A stretch of 64,000 nucleotides of DNA, taken from contig CAJNDT010005914.1 of assembly GCA_905221615.1 (NCBI GenBank), positions 1,540,556 to 1,604,555 of the forward strand, written 5' to 3'. Positions 44,501 through 50,200 of the stretch are shown here, in pieces. The position numbers were made by a program, and so were the translations under genes. The notes under the pieces were generated by a model. It worked only from the letters and a program-made list of their open reading frames with translations, searched no databases and had not been told where the DNA came from. Source of the DNA: Symbiodinium sp. CCMP2592 (lineage: Eukaryota > Sar > Dinophyceae > Suessiales > Symbiodiniaceae). Within the stretch, counting starts at the first letter, position 1, and every line of letters starts with the position of its first letter.

Positions 44501-46425
44501 GCATTCAAGGCACTCAAGTTCGTACAGACACCGGAGAAGGATCCTGCGCTGGTCGTGCCGTGGCGCCTCGAGCTAAGCTTGCGACATCCTCAATCGTTCC
44601 GATTAATGGAGGTGCTGACCAAGCTTTGCAGAAACGGAGTCACGCAATTGGCGATGACCAGAATGCGCCCGGCGACTCCTCGTCCAGGTGGACTGGTACT
44701 CCAAACAATGAGGCAGGCAGCCACTCTGGCAGATCAATCATCGACCTAAGGTTGGTGAACAACGCCAATATGTGCTACGCAAATGCCATCGTGAATGGCC
44801 ACTTGTGGTCCATTCACTCCTTGCTTGAGGCATCCTCGCGGGGACATACCACAGACATGCGGTGTGACTGGGGATTATTCACTCATGTCCTTGAATGGCA
44901 ACCTGTACGGGATCATATGAGTGAATGGCGGGGCTGGGGACTCCAGCAGGATGCTGGAGAGTTTTACGACTGGTTGCGCACACATCTGAGCGAAAAGCAC
45001 CAACCCTCCGTCTGGATCATGTTGTCGAAGAGCACCGGAGTGAAGACGCTGCAACAAGGGTCCATTCTAATCCCCCCGCTTCTAGAAAAGCGCCCGGGTA
45101 GCCTGCAGGAACATGTTCAAGCCTGGTCATTCGGCTCCGATTCCTATCAGGCGCTTCTTCAAGCAGACCGGGGACTGTTCATGCTTCTGAGGGACACTTG
45201 TCACGACCAACATGCCAATGTAATCGTCGATCCAAACCACCCCTTTGTGCTCATTCCGCAAATTGACATGCTTAGCACTGCGGATCCCCCGGTTATGCGC
45301 TGGCATAAGTATCGCATTACTGCGGTCCTGCTGCGACACGGTCAAACCCGTGAGACGGGACATTACACCACATTGCTGTTTGAGTTGGGGTCGCCTTATG
45401 TTTGGTTGAAAAACGATGACCAGCCACCAAGTCTAGGACGGTATCACAGCTGGTACTCGGACGCACTCTATGGCATCTGGTTAGTGCCTTCTTCTTCGAA
45501 CGATCTACTGAGTGAAGGCATTGATGAGCCAGTCGCTGAGGGTCTAGACTTGGATGCAACAGGGCATTTAGTGCAAGCGGTTGCGCCGTGCAACGATGTG
45601 ATGAGCCCTGAATCCTTGGAGAGCGGAATCAACCCATACATGACAGCGCATGTGAGGGGCGGACCTCTGGTAGACGTGTGCAGTCCGGGACAATCCACTC
45701 TTGTTGACGGCGGGTTTGCGCCACCACACGCTGCAGGCAGTGGTGCTCGACCTGAGTCCGATGACGTGGCAATGGAGAGGTGGCGCGGCCCTCGGCAGGG
45801 GATGACGACTGAAGACAATACAGCTCAGAAGGAGCAAGGAGGATCAATCGGCACTCCGCCACAACTGCGATCCACGACTGAGGAATCCTCGTCCAAAGAC
45901 CGTCAGCCAACGACACTCGGGTCAGTACTGCTGGAGGTTGACAACATCAACAAAGTTGCATCTTGCAAACGTCAGAGGTCTACTAGGGCGCACGATGACA
46001 CAAATACCAAGACGAGTAAGCCTATGCCTCGCAAACGCAGTCAGCTCCTGACTCCATCGCAGCGGTGGCAACAACATCAACTGCCCGCCGAAGCCGCAAC
46101 CCTGAGGTGTGATGCGCGCAAGGCTGAGGAATCCTCGCCACATTGCCCTATGGCACCAGATAAGGTTGCCAGCGATGTTGATTCCCGTCCACCTCAGCCA
46201 ACGTTGACAATGTATTGGACCTCACACAATCCTCTCACCAAACAGGCTGAGGGATCCTCGCCACAAGTACCTGCAAAAATTTCCAACAGTGAGAAGGCGC
46301 ATAAGCTTAGCGAGAGAGATGCTGCACGCAAGAGGCTGAAGAGAGGCCATGGTGCACAGCAGCGTCCTAGATTCACCGGGACAAAAGCTCTTGGTGAGGC
46401 GATTGGGGCCATGTTCGGCCATTAG
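32593..46425 (+). CDS. Giant LINE ORF: EN-RT-zinc finger-USP (LINE 1)
   Basis: 4610 codons with no stop; the first ATG is 32650. Residues 1-1500 form imperfect repeats of unknown function. About 1620-2000 is disordered and includes a PAM2-like SNLNPHAPEFMPAG (about 1781-1794). The AP-type endonuclease spans about 2450-2700: AETRM (Glu), LLILGDLNTS (Asp/Asn), RIDYAITW (Asp) and GVRHLPLSG (His). The RT spans about 2880-3300: LSIDLSKAFDKV (motif A), GVKQGATDAPLLWN (B), IVYADDKLFL (C, about 3163). C2H2/CCHC fingers lie at about 3450-3730, first CAECKKVFLTRTALKHHRR. The C-terminal USP spans about 4050-4300: NNANMCYANA (Cys), QQDAGEFYDW and RETGHYTTLL...LKNDD (His and Asp). It would copy its RNA at a nicked target; the USP could counter ubiquitination of the RNP. 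A ~950-nt region is also open in the +1 frame. Intact, so potentially active. Confidence 0.75.
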   Translation: MLGLLRVLFVQGVAGRELRMPWRRILVLLLLLHIFLTVSLSVQFAGNSTSLQRDVRLNLQSSVHSRPVRTEPLQVLAGQSKIPTRCVHGLGDKSCSGSLHINTHGRRNRARRQQRRSERSFMRWQAPVQSLSQLRETSGISWQWGESRAVRTLLQPKHPPQISINWIRMLPRTEASSSAQTVAQDTMQSAHADTVKVPVFLIVSNRSQQHWFSDSLDIELSVPHCFRECERRSSCEDVDSYCLLRWTTLVEGTEESSPTGAGLNLQLTTCWWLEKCRPCRGMICQCNREQFTCGTLAERHTFILQGHSRQVVLMTKAMASSSVLVPCLREQRRDTPNVHEMCEAKYKQTSLATRLLKVCWFEASSLTANPRFSASGDNWLERHHDVAVSSMPTSHINRTEVSSSTGKKSSLPVQVEVSLPQPLIPVCEWSSANLAFAGRTLGKSRMGVGSRTGSISRLSYSQLPSTAIQGVLRLETLMAAATGTEASSSAGLHLSVNQLCPSVTAVPSLSSIDRPCDQLQLRIPMQLDLHLSWEKCLRHSDVCCSCNWGSFSRHPNIRDGTLAEVDWCQSWMRPEPYYAKATHTVDSVCLENPVAGKSYDRVECIQLRYSRTVLIRFVSHRMKYIPNPSNWAHVLVRINPGQVLHLQPKNIHMNSTSRTSVTRWQHYTHEVLPLVSMADPRNYRASPRPEESSAWIWRTILAKAAGTEESSSVCAHLNMKQTYPAMPSASALGCPCDQCLLHSYMHFKLPPLVRPALCCRCTRRAFHSPLRTGCSALAEVDWLLTREGSEPYQGRAAETFTMVHSESPAMGVSSVSVGGARLGDPHIVISAHATVRPVLPLTHMNEGCIQVPVNPTSAHFVFRKTLYPAATSSYHGLTTLWETYDREARLLAPVGDQWKCIGVPPPEESSAESIVWTDYCAVDDHCRRFEYSQTYPYASWVFAFATFHFDWEQHSPQHYITSTSYHFSFNACKLSSALIEESPLVAMGSLQQCPERRWPEETSARNRCTAPQLKLQPMFVDLKVVAVTAGVCASTMRRCVILSWRRINTSGPHAEADCWWRHSQQCRGVSIPMLVMCQMPVKLPGSLELESVIGLLTREGCLAVTSSSEHSSAMHEQPDREAQPSAVEGVQRRCKMQLQPEESSAESFMWSDGRTEVELLGRLAISIHPYVSWVCALQQFCFAGGPPLPQASSALNCYRYSHHSFRKHSQLRHCCRCIPRAFNSQLHIGHATLAKVIWPLTSDEPEPYHGRAAETSAFAYPESQAIGPSSVSVKLAWFRGPKPTPPFSAREWGGCQTPVFQHFPTPPFQAREWGVAKPLIFSISQTPGTGRVLAARQSSDWSVLTSTHLCTGCAYVQVITTPKSMCVVPTSTQHNAASHWELRCREARPLASMGGQWHRLALPQPEESSAEPYLWPDCCAVAFGSCFGELGLCGFRYRRQTRRHRVRAVLSAFDMHSCYYVSPVDVCFACVTLQPVHFCYAHASERQEVLNWNRPGPQCRQSMQAIMRVRWWRTGRFADGKPVPARGDSGADSATDMLCCSGLECRSMYSTTNMYTQDPASCVSRVTHRVERYAGHSLDCFHWLSRCCTSLTSNTNDSIKLILSDRTNQCHVSLPFDENMVKGQMWAQGRDKDGCGQTRRPRTAKDKAREANRPWRYQRQGIPTDDVLEQQRLARWSADEEAKWADWGAGWWQWREPPGHRWDREDWQDSSSREHIRPNTVVRQPPPPPKPRRQWRVKEDEAMAANDEHTEASKDDRRLTDPETQSSGASSGSQEAGIRQSNLNPHAPEFMPAGAAPVVSAQAEVSSPGKVRRMTIEPDAGSSLTSLPLTHFRPAVPDTDMSLDTYSTTSEDTAEASSPPQINSQCTAQMGPKPEPKPQQLQTRTYVDVPASRVQVADAGSAQTGSMHAEIKTQFAKPQRLESISVEHEKTSNLPEVTVFEVPRATVENGIPCIPSLVAEDGISRQTVLTYESGLLASVCSLRCQHTQAEKLYAWTRSTTQTFICNAMFCSQTQSAKIKHAKIRSCIHNDVHSWPSTTAWIATVGAPPTRIDSAHRQVHGTAATMSRPGPKSGPDHQNARIDVAYPVIRGVRVGVPAPGSPKSAAYPRVPYGSNEGRSQGNRATKEASQRRSLSYSAWVTRHSSRTMPNSSASHRCNQDSWRRKRRNVQDSAGTPQQNRQSWCEPRNFATHVIARYRHASLPVAHTHQTGLEASSTCLLHYPEHITDWGRRVSKRLRWVRSTAKRKTSRSWIRWNRRLVRAWRVLWMCPWRDPVPLLYRRLQLLQVIQPLIRPLFSQRPQLTFRFVAYTPPFCISRPKVPASCCVHCQGETSITPQRRSKDGGRTRVGVRQPCQVAGRRVLVDVMLVLATQLIATTAAHPIPAASAATEPIKHAKKAYIKACTTALIKGSAKYKQQYITPSMVPKSIQDYIHQQATKAKFHSSTQQSETRMGYHVWTADGLPYQEYMVWLAQSDYDIQVIAETRMQHTAEWETATHYLINSGAKNAGVLVAISKKFCNASSLTWRELVPGRLLHVRVHQKHVLNVFAVYQKLYTGHNTLNQRQLTLKKLSHGIAQCSARDTLLILGDLNTSLSDTTAHVGSVDPHHETREPQPDHSELGEFLERHCLCALNTFSGWQPTCVGSATDRHKGTRIDYAITWSRLADRTAKAVRHDHSWPLAGHRTGVRHLPLSGTIRHERHHVTPPKHQRCTARTRRLLRDHCRANTPEWQDLLTTLHTRLASATDLHDAERILVQASNGRMPALLADLQKAHQQAPYQVATRQVWELWRDIRRLRMMSIKSVWEVWTNMVRFRKASKQLRHQAKMYKRQNLEHFLVSTAQCGLQHDIHLWYRRIRQICPKDRHPKIHLKTKEGNPLSPQESIKALQEYFTALYHEPQHERSCISPLRQLPFNEQQIEGALAALPATKALKPQTAPAILWKCCAGQLAPLIARAMQEAWVGDQVRTVDHWHTTTMALLPKPNKPAALPENLRPICLQHPVCKIAARLTTEQVRQQVYQSIRHLPIYAYMPHRSTTDCLLRAFRHCEAVQAMCATTTKARKRKGQVVGGISLSIDLSKAFDKVNRRLLLQTLRTLLADEHITMLIRCMEGDYLIEHKGQSARIPATRGVKQGATDAPLLWNVILLALLRVLEQKLSLEWIQQHVIVYADDKLFLWTIHSQAELDRAVREVGIILETLQQLGFDTNLEKTTVMVKLTGQAARTALAKYHRRRPTGPVLQVQCPDLTRIELPMQASQSYLGAVLSYSSHRRLTLKRRVTAAKVAFQQLRAVLTSKRTHSLKQRMHLYFSCVWPTLTYGVLEAGLSSHELQAVHKLCTRHIRAIADSHVHITKENTCALYARLSIPYPWQRIQHMHSQCNQRRSGLLQHMAEDDLSCREMLPPCDLLYNPTEAMTVCHLQAPVEEVRHQPPAERRTAVRTEVSSSTEAPPAQHDNQAGTLFPCAECKKVFLTRTALKHHRRSEHKMKCDDLIPFRPLRDAYSGSNQCNHCRITLDNRLNLRRHIETASCAQFNPDKPDGPSMATDQNLKRLADDGQITALIKAVAKHPLTWYHCAFCNQRLHARQITNHIYKEHGECKEPINTQLNAMIRQQHWQKQNAVCPLCNTRVKDLSAHKCHILTQVACILARKYCTSEEMPISDPHECEKCGRRFASAVKLKEHHAAKDSTTRAKARTLSTGKVSCKVCGMEMHACQFREHYQAHGSKPATPATVTATPKPHDLQHVSDGRRRHARSIPCGLDGAIGVCFDPKSADRSGAENQASTTRTGAQQWQGQGKGQEHRQDSDTIPPLRCHRHQSQRDGDQAGHAPGAEELCNNLAETRGLDPESCSRQGVYALRHWRAGLTAASDDRDIRGLALQGGVRGRGPEAPQMHHGPDAHGHHHRQSGQSQDRSGTTASPTRIGDSRLRAKLGVSAMVTEGAKADCVADRRSVDDGCGKAPKGSPAVTSAGGHVETIHGIQGTQVRTDTGEGSCAGRAVAPRAKLATSSIVPINGGADQALQKRSHAIGDDQNAPGDSSSRWTGTPNNEAGSHSGRSIIDLRLVNNANMCYANAIVNGHLWSIHSLLEASSRGHTTDMRCDWGLFTHVLEWQPVRDHMSEWRGWGLQQDAGEFYDWLRTHLSEKHQPSVWIMLSKSTGVKTLQQGSILIPPLLEKRPGSLQEHVQAWSFGSDSYQALLQADRGLFMLLRDTCHDQHANVIVDPNHPFVLIPQIDMLSTADPPVMRWHKYRITAVLLRHGQTRETGHYTTLLFELGSPYVWLKNDDQPPSLGRYHSWYSDALYGIWLVPSSSNDLLSEGIDEPVAEGLDLDATGHLVQAVAPCNDVMSPESLESGINPYMTAHVRGGPLVDVCSPGQSTLVDGGFAPPHAAGSGARPESDDVAMERWRGPRQGMTTEDNTAQKEQGGSIGTPPQLRSTTEESSSKDRQPTTLGSVLLEVDNINKVASCKRQRSTRAHDDTNTKTSKPMPRKRSQLLTPSQRWQQHQLPAEAATLRCDARKAEESSPHCPMAPDKVASDVDSRPPQPTLTMYWTSHNPLTKQAEGSSPQVPAKISNSEKAHKLSERDAARKRLKRGHGAQQRPRFTGTKALGEAIGAMFGH
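33108..37100 (+). repeat. Imperfect tandem modules in LINE 1 ORF N-terminus
   Basis: Protein-level repeats with variable spacing of about 540-820 bp. The block LAEVDW/LAKVIW recurs near 34278, 34926 and 36292, with a weaker HAEADCWW at about 35750. EGSEPYQGRAAET near 34957 matches DEPEPYHGRAAET near 36325. PEESSAE is followed by a W.D-type block at about 35308, 36010 and 36805. Each module is rich in Cys, His and Trp. No known domain is recognised. Confidence 0.55.
36441..36560. repeat. Duplicated hairpin module inside the ORF
   Basis: A perfect 16-bp stem (36441-36456 with 36460-36475, loop 3 nt), AACCCCCCCATTCTCG and its complement. It is followed by a second, imperfect copy (about 36502-36538), each trailed by TTGCCAAACCCCTG and TTTTAGCA/TTTCAGCA. 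It reads through without a stop, so the insert preserves the frame. Confidence 0.75.
43787..44749 (+). CDS. Overlapping +1-frame protein of LINE 1
   Basis: 320 codons from ATG, lying entirely inside the 4610-codon ORF but in the +1 frame. The N-terminus is acidic (MTFSTYQMDDDDMPDQSHVD), followed by a KGKGKGKNTGK basic stretch and a helical region. Blocks shared with the ORF at 51464: LLRHEASIQSL, LFVTGGQGSPLP, WAYLQWSPKEQK, FKALK, VPWRLELSLRH and MTRMRPA. The zero-frame product over the same DNA is low-complexity, so the +1 frame is more likely the selected protein here. It starts near the last zinc finger and ends just before the USP Cys box. It may be made by frameshifting, reinitiation or splicing. 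Function unknown. Confidence 0.6.
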   Translation: MTFSTYQMDDDDMPDQSHVDLMAQLGFASTPNLLTGAGPKIKRQRQEPEHNSGKGKGKGKNTGKTQTPSRPSGVTGINHNGMEIKPDMHQVLKNFATILLRHEASIQSLAVDREFMLFVTGGQGSPLPQMIVTSEDWHSKVGSEEGAQKPLKCIMVQTLMDTIIDRVVKVKTDLARQQVLQGLGILDSELNWAYLQWSPKEQKQIVSQTDGLSMTDAEKHLREAQQLLQLEGMLRRFTAFKALKFVQTPEKDPALVVPWRLELSLRHPQSFRLMEVLTKLCRNGVTQLAMTRMRPATPRPGGLVLQTMRQAATLADQSST

Positions 46426-46518
46426 ATTCTCTAAGCGCGAGAACGCAGACTTTTACAGTTTCACGCAGTTTCAGGTCTGGCTCTGATCTCCTCCTGCTTT
46501 CCTTTTCTCCGTTTTTCT

Positions 46519-46521
<3 letters not shown>

Positions 46522-46553
<32 letters not shown>
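46522..46553 (+). repeat. (TC)n microsatellite
   Basis: About 16 uninterrupted TC units in the 3' flank of LINE 1, about 100 bp after the stop. Confidence 0.9.
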
Positions 46554-46555
<2 letters not shown>

Positions 46556-46737
46556 CTCGCTCCCTTCCTTCTCCTCCCTGTGATCAGAGCCTGGGTGGAC
46601 TTCGGTCCTCGTAGGGCCCTCCGGGGCGGCTACGTTGTAGGGGGGCGCCGTCCATGACGGCAGGCAGTGCATAGTCATCGCCAGGCCCACGCTAGTCGAG
46701 CGGGAAAGGACTCCGACTGCGAACCAAAGTCAAAAAG

Positions 46738-46972
46738 TCCCGCCACTGTCCCGCCACTGTCCCGCCACTGTCCCGCCACTGTCCCGCCGGTGTCCCGCCA
46801 CTGTCCCGCCGGTGTCCCGCCACTGTCCCGCCGCTGTCCCGCCGCTGTCCCGCCGCTGTCCCGCCGCTGTCCCGCCGCTGTCCCGCCGCTGTCCCGCCAT
46901 TGTCCCTCCACTGTCCCGCCACTGTCCCGCCTCTGTCCCGCCGCTGTCCCGCCGCTGTCCCGCCGCTGTCCC
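46738..46972 (+). repeat. 12-bp minisatellite, array 2
   Basis: About 19-20 units of TCCCGCC(A/G)CTG(T/C) with occasional GGTG variants. Lies 313 bp after the LINE 1 stop and about 275 bp before the LINE 2 ATG. Confidence 0.95.
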
Positions 46973-47247
46973 AAGTGCCACGAGCGGTTCAAATCTAGAT
47001 TGATCCTAGTCTGAGCTGCATGGTTTCAACTGCCATTTTCTTGGTGGACTGAAGAATTGCACACATACTTGACTGCGCCTCTCTCCGGCAATTTCTCGAA
47101 AGCTGCTGTGGACAGAAGAGATTTCGATTTCTGTTTTGTTGCTTCAGTGAGGGCATCTGCATATAGGAGATTCTGGCTGATTGTCAAGGCGAGCAACTAG
47201 GACATACATCTCAATTGCTCGGCTCGGTCCCAAGTCCGAGCACCACA
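46973..47247. other. LINE 2 5' region
   Basis: No gene or repeat seen; presumably LINE 2 leader or residual host sequence. Confidence 0.4.
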
Positions 47248-50200
47248 ATGTACGTGTGGAGCATCTTATTGCTCTATAGCTTTCGACTTTGTGGTGGGCA
47301 CGAGGGTGGTGGCTTCGCCATGGAGGTCACCGAAGTGGCTCAAGACATCAAGATTGTGGATACAAGCTGTGCCACGAAGCATCATGGAGTATGGGCTCAA
47401 GGAGACTTCGGTCTCATTACCTCCTCCAACAAACAGAAGATCCTCAAACGTTCTTTTAATCGTGCATGCAAGAGAGCGCTGGTTCAGGGCTCTACCACTT
47501 ACAAGGGCAGAACTTTTTCGGCATCTGATGTTCCGAGTGCATTTCACCAGCAGCAAGTTGCTACATCATCATCGCCAGAACAGCCGGCGGACGTCAAGAC
47601 ACGAGCTGCGATTTTTGCATCCACTTTTTCCTTGACCCGTAGGCCTCGCCCTCCCAAACCACGGCTCAGATATTTGGTCTGGAATGCGGGCGGTTTGCCT
47701 TATGATGAGTTTATGATTTGGGCCTCAACAGCGCCCTATGATGTGCTCATTATTTCTGAGACGCGCATGAGTTTCAGTTCCGAGTGGGAGGTCCCAGGCT
47801 GGAGTTGTGTACACACAGGCCACAAACATGCGGGTGTGCTCGTCATGGTGGCCCATGCTTGCTGCCCTCCGGACAGGCTCTCGTGGAGTGAAGTGGTCAA
47901 GGGACGCTTGATTCATGCACGTCTGCATTTAAGTACTACCATCAATATCATTGGAATTTATCAGCATGTGTGGGATGTAGCCAAACCGACTTGTGTCTCG
48001 CAACGCAAACAGGTGTGGGACGCACTGACACAGGTTCTGAAGCTCTGCCCGAGCAGAGCTATCACGCTTTTGTTAGGGGACTTCAACACTGATTGCGAGC
48101 CTCTTCGGGGTCATGTTGGACCTGCACATGCACATCAAAGAATTCCCAGCTGCCAGCGCTTTGGAGACCGAGATAGGCTACACACATGTCTACATGATTT
48201 CCAGCTTGTGGCGCTCAACACATGGCACGGCTGGCAGCCGACCTATGAGTTTCGAGGCCAGAGCTCCCACCAGAGCCGCATCGACTTCGCGTGCACACGT
48301 ACACCTCAAGCAGATTTTACAGCCCGACGCGTGCATCATGAACGAGATTTTCCTGTTGCATGCTATCGGCAAGGTTCTCGGCATCTACCACTAGCCGGCT
48401 CCATACCGGCCAAGTGGACTCCGTGGCAGCCCCAGCCCTCCGAGCTGGTCTACAGTGCGAGATTGCGTCAAGAGCTTTGCGCAGCCTGTAGAGACAACAC
48501 TCCCCAGTGGTATAACATGCAGCAAGAGGTCGAATCTCGACTTCGTGATCTTCCGGAGTGCTGTGTTGCGCAGGCTGAGGCGGTGATGAAGGATTGTGTA
48601 TCTAAACATTTCCCGGTGCGACGGCAGGAACGGACACCAAAGCCCTTTCAACAGCCGGACCTCGTGGGGCAGACCAGGCAGATGTGGGCCTTGCGGAAGG
48701 CACTACAACAGCAGCACGGAGCCTCTCTGAGTGCGGTCTTTCGAGGCTGGCATCTTCGATCGGCCTTTCAAGCCATCAGTCGCAAACTCAGGGCTCGCTC
48801 TAAGGAGATACGCAAGCAACGACTCCACACCTTCTTGAGTGAGACTGCAGAGTGTGCCGTTAAGAAGGACATGTACAGCTGGTATCGTCAAATTGCTCTC
48901 CTATGTCCCAAACAGGCTCGTACGAAGATTCATCTTCGCAGTGACCGAGGAATTTCGCTGGGCCCCGAGGACTCTCTCAACACTCTTCGCGACTACTACA
49001 GTCGGCTCTATGAGGATAACAGCTTTCGCATGTATGACTTGCCACGACTAGATGAACTACCTTTCAGTGCTGATGACCTGTGTGCAGAATTGCGACGTTT
49101 ACCTGTTCACAAGGCCCTGACTCCCACAGCAGTGCCGGCGGTGATGTGGAGGAGTCAAGCTCAGCTTATTGCGCCCATCTTACATCAAGAACTTCAGCAT
49201 CTATGGTGTCGTGACAAGTGTCGACTCCCTCAGCGCTGGATTGCAGGACACCTGGCTCTTCTGGGCAAACCATCGAAGCCGCCGACCAAGCCTGCCAACC
49301 TCAGACCGATATGCTTGCAACATCCTTGTAGCAAAGTTCTCTCAGGTGTCGTGACCAGACAGGCGAGTGAGCTCATCACCCCGATGTTCAGTGAAGTTCC
49401 CTGCTTCGCGTATCTTGCACATCGCTCCACCAGTCAGTGTCTGTTGCGAGTGTATGAGCACTGCAGACTTGTGCGTGAACTTTGCACGCGAACACGTGAG
49501 CACAATCGCACGCGCAAAGACAAAGCAGCATTAGCTGGTGGGGTGCAAGTGGCACTTGATTTGCAGAAGGCTTTTGACCTGGTTAGCCGCCCATTCGTAC
49601 TTCAATGCATTGATGAAGCTCAACTGCCGTCTGATCTGGCCACGAGCCTGAAAAGCAGCGTTCTCTCCGGCGAATACACCATCAAGCACAAGGGTATCTC
49701 ATGCAGTCTCGAGGCTCACAGAGGTATCAAACAGGGGGCGAAAGATGCCCCTCTGTTATGGAATCTGGTAGTACTGGGGGTACTAAAGAAGCTTGCCTCC
49801 AAGCTAGGGTGGTCGTGGATCCGGGCGCATCTCACAATCTATGCTGATGACATGCACATATGTTGGGTGCACAAGACTGGCCATCATGCTGATCGCATTT
49901 TCCGGGAACTTGGACAGGTCTTGAGTTGCCTTGAGGCTATGCAGCTTAACATCAACTACGACAAATCAGTCGTCATGATGTCCTTCGCGGGAACTCGATT
50001 TCAACAATTTCAACAAACCTACATTCGGCGACTCAAAACCGGACCTGTGATTCGATGTCCCATGCCGGATGGCACCAAGCGTGATCTATCGTTGGTGAGT
50101 AAAACAAGCTATCTCGGAGTGATCATTAGCTATCATCGCTTCGAGCGAGACACTGTTGATCGCAGAGTGCAAGCGGCTCGCACTGCATTCTCCAGGCTCA

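Larger units (their letters stand above)
33111..46261 (+). repeat. Dispersed near-palindrome GAGGNATCCTC
   Basis: Copies of (T)GAGGNATCCTCG lie near 33111, 33351, 33675, 33789, 34054, 34659, 34713, 35310, 36012, 36807, 38001, 38154, 39225, 42894, 44826, 45879, 46125 and 46248. Degenerate copies lie near 33545, 33838 and 35589. All are in the LINE 1 ORF and all are in the same frame, encoding Glu-x-Ser-Ser. I found none in the neighbouring LINE 2 ORF. Confidence 0.8.

Noticed and set aside
46675..47014. Pro/Ser/Arg (or Gly/Thr/Asp on the other strand) repeat proteins
   Set aside because: The 12-bp minisatellite keeps all frames open; no independent evidence for coding.
47248..47310. Signal peptide on LINE 2 (MYVWSILLLYSF)
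   Set aside because: Hydrophobic start but followed by a nuclear-type endonuclease/RT; probably fortuitous or a non-native start.
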